Part shown: piece after piece, positions 1 through 6,931 of the stretch
Position numbering within the stretch: the first letter of the stretch is position 1
Layout of the letters: each line of letters starts with the position of its first letter
Origin: JAXJYR01 sp964593515
Lineage (GTDB): Bacteria > Bacillota_I > Bacilli_A > Erysipelotrichales > Erysipelotrichaceae
Reading direction: 5' to 3'
Assembly (NCBI GenBank): GCA_964593515.1
Contig: CAZQJH010000020.1
Span: forward strand, 1-16,968
DNA: 16,968 bases
Program-made: the position numbers and the translations under genes
The notes under the pieces: generated by a model
Database searches by the model: none
What the model saw: only the letters and a program-made list of their open reading frames with translations
Told to the model about the DNA's origin: nothing

Positions 1-94
1 AAAATCTTGCAGGGTGTTTTACTGTCAAAATGTATGTAATCCCGCAAGGCAGGGAAACTACCCTGGGTGTTGTTTTCAGGGTTAAAGCTATATA
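1..94. other. Unassigned DNA flanking the IS21 remnant
   Basis: This edge segment lies outside the inferred IS21 end at position 95. One frame is open on each strand across the segment (plus-strand frame 3, and the complementary minus strand), but neither has a visible start and I recognise neither protein. A short perfect hairpin (CAGGG at 50-54, CCCTG at 61-65) is present without a proper T-tract. Its base composition is somewhat richer in G and C than the neighbouring IS remnant. It may be the edge of another gene or of another repeat; I make no functional call. Confidence 0.3.
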
Positions 95-99
95 TGTCA

Positions 100-148
100 A
101 TATAAGAATGCACATTTATGATCATATAAGAATGTACAATTTTATGAA
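100..148. repeat. Two direct repeats at the IS21 right end
   Basis: ATATAAGAATGCACA-TTTATGA at about 100-120 and ATATAAGAATGTACA-TTTTATGA at 124-148 are near-identical and start about 24 bp apart. IS21-family ends usually carry several such repeats where the transposase binds, inside a terminus beginning TGT. Position just beyond the istB stop (142-144) and next to TGTCAA at 95 fits that role. Not seen elsewhere in the window, consistent with loss of the opposite end. Confidence 0.6.
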
Positions 149-503
149 TCTGTATCTTCACAATAGTCTTTAAGTCTGTAAGATTTTCCTGGAATATTGA
201 CTACATAGGCATGATGCAATACGCTATCTAATATTGCTTTATCTATAATTAACAGTATATAACTTGTGAAGTGTTTTAACCTTGTTCCAGTCTATTCTTT
301 AATTGTGATATTAAATTATGACATTTAATGAAGGATGTGGACATTCTTTTTTTAGCGACTGATAATCCTATAGAGGTAGTTAGATGTGTTTTACCTACGC
401 CACTATTTCCTTATGATGTGGAAAGGCATATGTTTTTACCATTGGCCTTATCATTTTTTGTTATAAAATCTACAGTATCATTAAGATTGTTTATTACTTC
501 CAT
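142..503 (-). pseudogene. istB: istB remnant (IS21 ATPase helper), broken
   Basis: Read on the minus strand, the Walker A region GNSGVGKTHLTTSIG is intact in sequence but is preceded in frame by a TAA stop at 411-413. Downstream, NRLEQG continues after a frameshift near 275-282 into KHFTSYILLIID, which then jumps at about position 240 straight to the family's C-terminal signature AILDSVLHHAYVVNIPGKSY and ends at TAA (142-144). The part normally lying between LLIID and ILD is deleted, as is most of the segment before Walker A; intact IstB proteins are about 250 residues. IstB normally assembles with IstA for target DNA selection. This copy cannot give a functional ATPase. The plus-strand open frame over 328-534 is only its antisense. 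Confidence 0.85.
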
Positions 504-1023
504 TAAGTTCAGCTATTTTCTTGATTTTGTCTGAATCATACGCTAAAGTTTGTGAAATATATTTGATTGTCATAAGCTTGTAACTGTAAAGTCCGTCCTA
601 TGTATTCTGGTGGTACAGAGTACACATTTGATTTATAACTGATCATTGATGATTTATTTACTTTTACATCTATGCAATCTACTTGATAAGACTTTCTTAT
701 GGAAATGGGTGGTAACTTTCCTAAGAAAGTCTTTTCATTTTCTAAATCCATTACTGGTATTCCTTGATAACCTGTATGGAATGCTGCATTTTATCTTTCA
801 TTGATTTTTTTAACCTTTTTATGTGAATTCATCGTAATTAAGATGCTAATATTTCATCAAGTATCCTCATAGGTGATTCTACTTTTTGCCTTTGTATTAG
901 GTCGATTGGCTATACAAGGATGAACATCAATATTATAATCCTGTGAAAACTGATAAAATCTATTATTTATTTTTTTTTTTATATTCTGTTTGTGCTTTAT
1001 CTATGAACGTTTTCATAATGAAA
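481..1023 (-). pseudogene. istA: istA remnant (IS21 transposase), broken
   Basis: The minus strand encodes consecutive pieces of an IstA transposase. MKTFIDKAQTEYKKK (upstream of about 980) resembles the family's DNMKTV segment. RFYQFSQDYNIDVHPCIANR, then NTKAK, then after a frameshift VESPMRILDEILAS, match the end of the DDE core and what follows. HTGYQGIPV plus the C-terminal beta-barrel-like stretch ISYKSNVYSVPPEYIGRTLQ (in the open frame 536-751) complete it. Lesions: a frameshift at the T11 run 970-980, another near 870, stops around 840 and at 791-793, and a shift near 545 after which AYDSDKIKKIAELN ends at a stop at 481-483. The N-terminal helix-turn-helix half is absent. A longest intact stretch of 71 codons remains; it is not a gene. 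Confidence 0.88.
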
Positions 1024-1090
1024 GATAATATCCTGTGATTTTGATAGTTAAACTCGATATATTCTAAATATTGAGTAAGATATACTTAAA

Positions 1091-1229
1091 AAGGAAACGT
1101 ATTATGAACAAGAAAACAGTTATGAGAGGATTAAAGTAAAATTAAAAAGATTGTCACTTGTGAATTACAGGTGACAATCCTTTAATTAGAAACTATATAA
1201 ATTGTACAACTATTAAGGTTGAGTTTACA
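1091..1229 (+). mobile_element. Tail of an IS3-family element (orfB end and right inverted repeat)
   Basis: Plus-strand codons 1091-1174 read KETYYEQENSYERIKVKLKR then LSLVNYR and a TGA stop. The YYxx...RIKVKLKxLSxVxYR pattern is the C-terminal signature of IS3-family (IS150-group) OrfB transposases, usually RIKVKLKGLSPVxYR. About 30 bp after the stop, TGTACAACT-ATTAAGGTTGAG-TTTACA (1203-1229) resembles the right terminal inverted repeat of IS150-type elements, typically TGTCCAACTTTTTGGGT...CA. The rest of the element is missing or unrecognisable upstream, where the istA remnant begins. The left boundary is uncertain; similar reading frames may extend a further 60 bp left. Confidence 0.6.
1144..1179 (-). 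terminator. Intrinsic terminator of the recU-pbp1A operon
   Basis: A 13-bp stem (GATTGTCACTTGT at 1149-1161 with ACAGGTGACAATC at 1167-1179, one G-T wobble) encloses the loop GAATT. Read on the minus strand it is followed by TTTTTAATTTT (1148 downward), a good terminator tail; on the plus strand the tail is poor. It lies about 80 nt past the pbp1A stop codon and inside the IS3-family tail, covering its last transposase codons. Confidence 0.8.
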
Positions 1230-1261
1230 ATAATTTAAAGCTCTTTATTGTTTAGATTTAA

Positions 1262-3823
1262 TTATTGATTTTCAACTGGTGGAATTGGTTCTGGAGCGGG
1301 AACATCTGGTATTGAAGGAATTTGAATTGTTGAATCTAAGCATGCTTGAATAGCAGCTTTTAATTTTTTAATTGCTTCATCAATTTGATTGTTAGTAACA
1401 TTTTCTATATTAGCTACATTCTTAGCATTCTCAATTTCGATTAATAAGTTATTAACAGCATCGCTATTATAGATATTAACATTTGTATATTGGGAAGCGT
1501 TATTAATTTCATTCCATAATGATTGTAATTGATTGTTATCAGCAATAGATACTAAGTTATCTTTAGCTACATTTAAACGATTTAATACATCTTTAACATC
1601 TTCATCAGAAGTATAATCACTAATTAAATCTTCAGCTTCTTTAAGGATTGCTTGTAAGTTTTTGAATGATTCAGCATCATAATTACTTGGATCTAATTTT
1701 GATAATTGTTCAATTAAATCTTGTAAAGCTTCCAAGTCTTTAGACATATTAACTAATGTTTCTGGGTTATTCTTTGCCGCATCAGCTAAGAATTCAGTTT
1801 TGATATAACCACCACCATATTCACTAACACCATTAGGTTTCGCAATTTTATGTGGTTGATATGAAATAGTATCAAATAAATAACGGTTAATTCGACCAGG
1901 AATATTCATGTTTTGAACATTGCTTGAAATATATGAATATCCATCAACACGAGCATCAAATCCTGTCCATGTTGCAATTGTATATTCACTAGTATAGTTT
2001 ACCATCCAAATATCTTGAATGCTTCCTCCAACTTGTTGAGAGAAATCACCCCAGTCACTCGTACCAGTTTTACCATATACTGGATATCCACATCCAGCAA
2101 ATGAACTAGCCATAAAGTTATATCCACTCCATTCACCAACAACTGCTTTATTTAATAAGTCAGAAATCATAAAGGCAGCTTGTGAAGAAATAACTTGCGT
2201 TGTAGTAGCACTTGGTGTAAATGTTTTACTATTATCTTTATATTCAATTTTTTGAATCATTGTTGCTTCTTTATATTGACCTTCATTAGCAAAGATACTA
2301 AAGGCATTAGCCATTTGCGTAGGTGATGCTAAGAAGTTAGCTCCACCAATTGCAAATAATAAGTCAAATTTTTCGCATACAGATTCATCAAAACCTAACT
2401 TACGCATATAATCACGCATATAATCGTAACCTTTTTCATCAACTAATGCTTGTAATGTTTTAAAAGCTGGAATATTTAATGACTGTGATAATGCACGTTC
2501 AATCGTTACTTTACCATGGAATTGATTATCATAATTTTTCTTAGGTTGACCATAAATTTCTAATTTAGAATCATCTAGTACTCTTTGTGTACACCATCCT
2601 AATTCATCAAAAGCTAAAGCATAATCAATTAATGGTTTAACAGTTGAACCAGGTTGATGACGTTCATTATTAGCACGATCACGATAAGTAGTTGTATAAG
2701 GATTATCAAATCCAGCTCCAATAGCTACAATTTCACCAGTTGCATTATCAATAATTGAAGTAGCAACTTGATAATATTCATTGTCAGGCATATTAATAAC
2801 TTCATTATTTAATACCTTATTGATAGCATCTTGAGCATTAGTATCTAAAGCTGTATAAATCTTCATTGGGGTAGTAACAGGATCTTCTCCAGTTATTTCA
2901 CGAGCTTCATGAAGCGCAGCATTAATATAAGCTTGATATGGGTTAGAAGTTTCACTTCCTGAACCGTTTAATTGGAAAGCTAATTCACAAGAAGTGGCTA
3001 AATCATGTTCTTCTTTAGTAATATAACCATGATTCAACATTTGATTTAAAGTATCATTACGACGATTAATAGCTTGTTGGTAGTAATTAATATCGTTAGT
3101 ACTATCAAAACCATAATATGGATTATAACTGTTAGGGGCATTAATTACTCCGGCTAAAAAAGCACTTTCGCTTAGGTTTAATTCTTCAACGTTTTTACCG
3201 AAATAATATTGGGCACCACGTTGAATTCCTCGAGTAGTATATCCAAAGTTGATTTTATTTAAATAAGCAGTAATAATTTCTTCTTTACTCATTAATGATT
3301 CTAGACGAATACTTAAATAAATTTCTTGGATTTTGCTTTCAATTTTTTGAAAAGCATTATAAGTAATTCCTTCTTTAGCATCTTTTTCTTCTTTAGGTTT
3401 AATAATAAAGTTATCAATTGTTTGCATTGTTAAGGTTGAACCACCTTGAGCAAAAGATGATGAACGAATATTATTAACCGCACTTGATAAGAAACGAGGT
3501 AAGTCAAAACCATTATGTTTGAAATAACGTGAATCTTCAATTGCTAAAAAGGCATCGATGGTAACTTGTGGGATTTGTTCATAAGTAATAATTTCCCGAC
3601 TTTCAGCTCCAATTTCCGCAATAACTTTACCATTTCGATCATAAACTGTCGTGGGTTCAAGATTGAAGATTTTATCTTTTAAAGTCATTTCTTGTTCATT
3701 TACCTTACCAATAATATGACTTAGTAAGAAAAAACCAGTAGTACCACCGATTAAAATTGAACATAAGAAGATAATTACAATACTTTGTAATATTTTTTTA
3801 CTTTCTTTTTTCTTTCGTGCCAT
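1262..3823 (-). CDS. Class A penicillin-binding protein 1 (bifunctional peptidoglycan synthase)
   Basis: An 853-residue membrane-anchored enzyme that polymerises lipid II (glycosyltransferase GT51) and cross-links the chains (transpeptidase) outside the membrane. A cytoplasmic basic tail and one membrane segment (about 11-35) come first. GT51 motifs follow: IEDSRYFKHNGFD with catalytic Glu96, GGSTLTMQ (127-134), a second Glu near 167, and the KEEIITAYLNKINFGY motif (180-195). The transpeptidase has S393-T-V-K396, S448-L-N and K585-T-G-T. Residues about 690-832 are a helical extension that looks like two FIVAR-type repeats, then a Pro-rich tail (835-852). The start is ATG with SD TAAGGAGG, which lies inside the last recU codons; the gap is 3 nt, so translation is probably coupled. 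The recU-ponA pairing is conserved in Firmicutes, so this is the PonA/PBP1 orthologue. Confidence 0.95.
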   Translation of the reverse strand: MARKKKESKKILQSIVIIFLCSILIGGTTGFFLLSHIIGKVNEQEMTLKDKIFNLEPTTVYDRNGKVIAEIGAESREIITYEQIPQVTIDAFLAIEDSRYFKHNGFDLPRFLSSAVNNIRSSSFAQGGSTLTMQTIDNFIIKPKEEKDAKEGITYNAFQKIESKIQEIYLSIRLESLMSKEEIITAYLNKINFGYTTRGIQRGAQYYFGKNVEELNLSESAFLAGVINAPNSYNPYYGFDSTNDINYYQQAINRRNDTLNQMLNHGYITKEEHDLATSCELAFQLNGSGSETSNPYQAYINAALHEAREITGEDPVTTPMKIYTALDTNAQDAINKVLNNEVINMPDNEYYQVATSIIDNATGEIVAIGAGFDNPYTTTYRDRANNERHQPGSTVKPLIDYALAFDELGWCTQRVLDDSKLEIYGQPKKNYDNQFHGKVTIERALSQSLNIPAFKTLQALVDEKGYDYMRDYMRKLGFDESVCEKFDLLFAIGGANFLASPTQMANAFSIFANEGQYKEATMIQKIEYKDNSKTFTPSATTTQVISSQAAFMISDLLNKAVVGEWSGYNFMASSFAGCGYPVYGKTGTSDWGDFSQQVGGSIQDIWMVNYTSEYTIATWTGFDARVDGYSYISSNVQNMNIPGRINRYLFDTISYQPHKIAKPNGVSEYGGGYIKTEFLADAAKNNPETLVNMSKDLEALQDLIEQLSKLDPSNYDAESFKNLQAILKEAEDLISDYTSDEDVKDVLNRLNVAKDNLVSIADNNQLQSLWNEINNASQYTNVNIYNSDAVNNLLIEIENAKNVANIENVTNNQIDEAIKKLKAAIQACLDSTIQIPSIPDVPAPEPIPPVENQ

Positions 3824-3826
3824 TTG

Positions 3827-4405
3827 TTAATCCTCCTTAAAATACAACTCGTCAATAATATCTAAGTATTTTAGACGAGGTTGGTATCCTTCTTCAATTA
3901 AAAATCCAACTTTTTTTATTTCTTGATAGGTTAAAGATTTTTTATCTGGATTTTCATATTGCTTAATGACATAACTTGCTTCAATAAGATATGTTTCATT
4001 GTATAGTGAAAAACGAATAATTAGAAAACCAATTCCTTGATGGTATAAAACCTTTTTTAAGTGTTCAATCTGATGAGGATGAATACTAGTAAAGGGAAAT
4101 AAGGTTTTTAAACGAGTTTCTTTTGCTTCAAAATCAATTGCTTTACCTCGATAAATCCCATTGTAATCAGTTGTACTAGGTGTTTTATAGTATGCTTCCA
4201 CAATCTTAGCTTTATTACGAGCTGGATAATCAACGCGTACAACTTGAACTGGGGTAGGCTTTTTATAAATTAAAGCACGATCACTAATACGATAATATTC
4301 ATTTGATTCATTTAATTCGCTTTCTAATGACATTCCACGTGGACTGTGTCCATATAAAGTATCATTGGAAACTCTTTTTTGTTGTTTATTCGGATATCCA
4401 ATCAA
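3827..4405 (-). CDS. recU: Holliday junction resolvase RecU
   Basis: RecU cuts four-way DNA junctions symmetrically during recombination and chromosome segregation. The protein closely follows the Firmicute family: RGMSLESELNESNEYY, KKPTPVQVVRVDYP, STTDYNGIYRGKAIDFEAKE and HPHQIEHLKKV. The GIYRGKAIDFEAKET segment carries the nuclease-fold Asp, Glu and Lys metal-site residues. I take TTG at 4405 as start (192 residues, MIGYPNKQ..., like the B. subtilis N-terminus MIRYPNG): GGTGAT lies 4 nt upstream as an SD. The frame also extends to ATG 4417 and TTG 4432, but those have no SD and 4432 lies upstream of a TATAAT box. It is followed by pbp1A in one operon, as in B. subtilis, and diverges from gpsB. 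Confidence 0.95.
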   Translation of the reverse strand: MIGYPNKQQKRVSNDTLYGHSPRGMSLESELNESNEYYRISDRALIYKKPTPVQVVRVDYPARNKAKIVEAYYKTPSTTDYNGIYRGKAIDFEAKETRLKTLFPFTSIHPHQIEHLKKVLYHQGIGFLIIRFSLYNETYLIEASYVIKQYENPDKKSLTYQEIKKVGFLIEEGYQPRLKYLDIIDELYFKED

Positions 4406-4414
4406 TTTAATCAC

Positions 4415-4432
4415 CATTTCTATTATATACAA
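4415..4432 (-). promoter_or_regulatory. Possible recU promoter -10 box
   Basis: A perfect TATAAT on the minus strand (4427-4422) preceded by TG would start transcription near 4415, only about 10 nt before the TTG chosen for recU, so the mRNA would begin with the SD GGTGAT. No convincing -35 box is seen at 17-18 bp. Weak call; the true promoter might lie further upstream in 4433-4559. Confidence 0.35.
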
Positions 4433-4559
4433 TTTTAGATTATTTTTCTATACTTGCCTTTAAAACGATATAAAATTGTTAGAATTTAAGTGATAATTAA
4501 AAAAAACACTTGCTTTTTAAAGGAATATTTGAGAAACTATTAAAAGGTAGGTGATTACT

Positions 4560-4883
4560 TTGGAAAAACGATTTCAATTAACTTTACAAGAAATTTATGA
4601 TAAGAAATTTAATGTAGATTTTAAAGGTTATGACCCTTTAGAAGTAGATCATTTTTTAGATTTAATTATTCAAGATTATGAACAATATGAAAAAATGATT
4701 AAAACTTTAGGAGATACGATTCATACTTATGAAAAACAAAGTCAAGAATTGATTGGACGTATTCATGAGTTAGAAGCTAAATTGAATCAAGAGAAGCAAA
4801 AACCTGCTGGCATTGATAATGTAGATCTTATTAAAAGAATTACACGTTTAGAAAATGCGGTTTTTTCAAATATGGAAAAATAA
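4560..4883 (+). CDS. gpsB: Cell division regulator GpsB (DivIVA-like)
   Basis: GpsB is a small cytoplasmic, membrane-associated coiled-coil adaptor that moves between septum and side wall and binds the N-terminal tails of class A penicillin-binding proteins. The 107-residue product shows the DivIVA/GpsB N-terminal fold (LTLQEIYDKKF...FKGYDPLEVDHFLDLIIQDY), a coiled coil up to about residue 78, a linker, and the C-terminal trimerisation segment DLIKRITRLENAVFSNMEK typical of GpsB rather than the much longer DivIVA. TTG at 4560 is chosen because SD AGGTAGGTGA sits at the right distance and it gives the family N-terminus; GTG at 4551 falls inside that SD. Divergent from recU-pbp1A, as in B. subtilis, so adaptor and PBP partner are encoded side by side. 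Confidence 0.93.
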   Translation: MEKRFQLTLQEIYDKKFNVDFKGYDPLEVDHFLDLIIQDYEQYEKMIKTLGDTIHTYEKQSQELIGRIHELEAKLNQEKQKPAGIDNVDLIKRITRLENAVFSNMEK

Positions 4884-5235
4884 TAACATTGCGGCAGTTG
4901 CTGGCTATTAATTAGTTAGAGGAAAGTCCATGCTCGCACAATCTGTGATGATTGTAGTGTTTGTGCTAGATTAATAAATAAGTCTAGGCACGTAAGTGAC
5001 GGCTGATGACTTACCTAAGGTTTTGCTATGGTAAGTCACTTTAAAAGTGCCACAGAGACGAGCTCTTAAAGAAATTTAAGAGGTGGAACGGGTAAACCCC
5101 ACAAGCGAGAAACCCAAATTTGGTAGGGGAACTTCAAGAGGTGAATCGAAACTATCGCGAAGGTGTAGTAATACACAGATAAATAACTGCCACTTCCATT
5201 AGGAAGTACAGAACATGGCTTATGCAATGTTGTTT
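4884..5235 (+). ncRNA. rnpB: RNase P RNA, bacterial (probably type B)
   Basis: The catalytic RNA of RNase P, which matures tRNA 5' ends. P1 is visible as AACATTGC (4885-4892) pairing with GCAATGTT (5224-5231). Conserved core elements occur in order: GAGGAAAGTCCATGCTCGCA (from 4919), GTGCCACAGAGACGA, GGTGGAACGGGTAAACCCC, GCGAGAAACCCAAATTTGG, AGATAAATAACTGCC and, near the 3' end, ACAGAACATGGCTTA (5208-5222). Together with the 3' terminator this is unambiguous. The GGTAAGTCAC...AAAAGTGCCACAGAGA region suits a Firmicute type B fold. The 5' end abuts the gpsB stop codon (TAA 4881-4883), and gpsB-rnpB adjacency is conserved in Bacilli. Exact 5' and 3' ends are estimated from P1. Confidence 0.95.
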
Positions 5236-5237
5236 TC

Positions 5238-5271
5238 AAAGTGATTATTTTAGTAAATAATCACTTTTTTT
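5238..5271 (+). terminator. rnpB terminator
   Basis: A perfect 13-bp stem (AAAGTGATTATTT, 5238-5250, with AAATAATCACTTT, 5255-5267), loop TAGT, then a T-run to 5271. It lies directly after the P1 helix of RNase P RNA. Confidence 0.92.
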
Positions 5272-5321
5272 GTGATTTTAATGTCAAATTGTGTTATATT
5301 TTGAAAACGCACATAATAAAA

Positions 5322-5350
5322 TTTACTTTTCATAAAAACATTGATATAAT
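5322..5350 (+). promoter_or_regulatory. Promoter of rodZ-pgsA-recA
   Basis: TTTACT (5322-5327), a 17-bp spacer and TATAAT (5345-5350) form a sigma-A-type promoter, placing the start near 5357. The leader to the rodZ ATG is about 26 nt and contains the SD AGGTAGG. It sits between the rnpB terminator and rodZ. Confidence 0.7.
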
Positions 5351-5382
5351 ATGATAGAGTAAAAGAGTAATGAGGTAGGAAA

Positions 5383-6339
5383 ATGGAGAAAATTGCTGAA
5401 ATATTGAAGGAAAGACGTAAAGCATTAAATCTTAGTATTGAAGAAATATCTAAAAGAACTCGTTTAACGCTTAAACATATTAAAGCTATTGAAAGTGGGG
5501 ACTTATCTTTTTTTAATGATGATTTAGCTTATTTACGTTATTTTGTTAAAGCATATTGTGATGCAGTTAATATAGATTTTGATGAATTGAAAGATGATTT
5601 AAGAAAAAGTGTTGATGATTTCACTACTAGCACTTTAAAAATAGAAGAAGTAAAACATGAAGAAATAAAGAAAAATATTGATAAACATAAACCTTTAACG
5701 ATTGTTGGTAATAATAAATATGTATCAAGAGGAGATCGTTTTCTTAATAAAACTAAAAAGATTGATACTTCATTAATTACTCTTGTTATTGTTGGAGTGG
5801 TGGTTATTTGTGTTGTTGTTGGTTCAATTATCTTTTTAACTAAAGATAATCGTCCAATTAAAAATGATGAAGCTACTGCTGAAAAAATTCCTGTAGCATC
5901 AGTTGATGATGAAAAGATTGATGTAGATAATAATTCTGATAATAATGAAGTTATCAAAGATAATGAAGAAGTTAAAGAAATGGAAATTGTGAAAGATGGT
6001 ATTACTACATATACTATTAATAATTTAAAGAAAGGTGATACTTTAGTAATTGAATCTACTTTTAATGGTTCTAATTGTGGTTATAGTGCAACCATTAATG
6101 GTAATAATACTATTGATTCACAAACTTATAAAATTGGAACTAAAGCTAGAAATGAAGTGGTTATTGATGATAATACCACTATTTCATTATGGTATGGATG
6201 TATGGTTGAAGTACATATTGAAGTTAATGGTCAAGTTTTAAAAACTGATGATTCAATTAATCCTTCATTATGGCCAGGAGTTTGTCCAACTGAAACTTTA
6301 ACATTAAAGATAGGAGAGTTATATGAATACACCGAATAA
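5383..6339 (+). CDS. rodZ: RodZ-like membrane-anchored helix-turn-helix protein
   Basis: RodZ links the actin-like MreB cytoskeleton to the elongation machinery in rod-shaped cells. The 318-residue protein has an N-terminal helix-turn-helix domain of the RodZ type (about 3-75: ILKERRKALNLSIEEISKRT, then YLRYFVKAYCDAVNID), a charged linker, one membrane span (about 131-152), an Asp/Asn/Glu-rich outer linker (155-200) and a C-terminal beta-rich extracellular domain (about 205-312, containing Cys232, Cys273 and Cys301). This architecture and its place before pgsA match B. subtilis YmfM/RodZ. Start ATG 5383 has SD AGGTAGG. The 3' end overlaps pgsA by 17 nt. The outer domain is poorly conserved, so RodZ function is inferred from architecture and synteny. 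This organism need not be a rod. Confidence 0.85.
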   Translation: MEKIAEILKERRKALNLSIEEISKRTRLTLKHIKAIESGDLSFFNDDLAYLRYFVKAYCDAVNIDFDELKDDLRKSVDDFTTSTLKIEEVKHEEIKKNIDKHKPLTIVGNNKYVSRGDRFLNKTKKIDTSLITLVIVGVVVICVVVGSIIFLTKDNRPIKNDEATAEKIPVASVDDEKIDVDNNSDNNEVIKDNEEVKEMEIVKDGITTYTINNLKKGDTLVIESTFNGSNCGYSATINGNNTIDSQTYKIGTKARNEVVIDDNTTISLWYGCMVEVHIEVNGQVLKTDDSINPSLWPGVCPTETLTLKIGELYEYTE

Positions 6340-6913
6340 ATTGTCATTATTTAGAATAGCATTAGTACCAATTATTGCTATTGTATATATTTGGTTAAAA
6401 TTACCTGAATGTTTTGTTTTTCGAATTGCAAGTGGATATGTAACGATTACTTTTAGTGATCTTATTATTTTATTATTATTTGCTGTTGCATCAATTACTG
6501 ATTTTTTAGATGGATTTATTGCACGTAAATATAATTTAATTACTTCTTTTGGAAAATTTATTGATCCAATTGCTGATAAATTATTAGTCAATACTTTATT
6601 AATTTTATTTGCATGGAGTGGAGATATTTCTGTAGTAGCGGTTTTATTAATGATTGGTCGTGATACAATTGTTGATGGATTAAGAATGAGTGCTAGTAAT
6701 AAAGGTAAAGTAGTAGCAGCTGGTTTATTAGGTAAATTAAAAACAGTATTACAAATGTTTGCGATTATTGTTATTATTTTAAATAATGTACCATTTGTAT
6801 TTATTGGTTTATCAATGGATAAAATCTTATTATGGGCTGCTTGTTTAGTATCTTTAATTAGCGGAGTACAATATTTTATTAAATTAAAAGATGTAGTTTT
6901 AGAAAGTATGTAA
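6323..6913 (+). CDS. pgsA: Phosphatidylglycerophosphate synthase
   Basis: An integral membrane enzyme that joins CDP-diacylglycerol and glycerol-3-phosphate to phosphatidylglycerol phosphate, the committed step to phosphatidylglycerol. The 196-residue protein carries the full CDP-alcohol phosphatidyltransferase signature D-x2-D-G-x2-A-R-x8-G-x3-D-x3-D: Asp60, Asp63, Gly64, Ala67, Arg68, Gly77, Asp81 and Asp85. Hydrophobic segments lie at about 8-25, 40-58, 88-110, 130-155 and 160-185. Start ATG 6323 follows GGAGAG and lies within the last codons of rodZ, so the two are translated from overlapping frames. Family relatives using other alcohols share the signature; the neighbours rodZ and recA favour PgsA. 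Confidence 0.95.
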   Translation: MNTPNKLSLFRIALVPIIAIVYIWLKLPECFVFRIASGYVTITFSDLIILLLFAVASITDFLDGFIARKYNLITSFGKFIDPIADKLLVNTLLILFAWSGDISVVAVLLMIGRDTIVDGLRMSASNKGKVVAAGLLGKLKTVLQMFAIIVIILNNVPFVFIGLSMDKILLWAACLVSLISGVQYFIKLKDVVLESM

Positions 6914-6931
6914 AACTAGAGAGGATAGATT

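Larger units (their letters stand above)
95..1023 (-). mobile_element. Decayed IS21-family insertion sequence
   Basis: Minus-strand translation gives, in IS21 order, fragments of the transposase IstA (481-1023) followed by fragments of the ATPase helper IstB (142-503). Both are broken by stops, frameshifts and deletions. The downstream end is recognisable: TGTCAATATAAG starts at 95, followed by two tandem end repeats at about 100-120 and 124-148, as expected of IS21 termini that begin with TGT and carry repeated transposase-binding sites. The N-terminal half of IstA and the other end are missing, and an IS3-family tail follows at 1091. The element cannot move on its own. Confidence 0.85.

Noticed and set aside
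50..65. Hairpin CAGGG-AAACTA-CCCTG as a terminator
   Set aside because: The stem is only 5 bp and no continuous T-run follows on either strand.
328..534. Plus-strand open frame of 68 codons
   Set aside because: It is antisense to the istB remnant, whose Walker A motif is read on the minus strand; no SD and no recognisable product.
536..751. Minus-strand 71-codon frame as an independent gene
   Set aside because: It is the C-terminal fragment of IstA; conserved transposase sequence continues past both ends in other frames or across stops.
5538..5957. Minus-strand frame opposite rodZ
   Set aside because: Antisense shadow of a well-supported gene; no SD, no recognisable protein.
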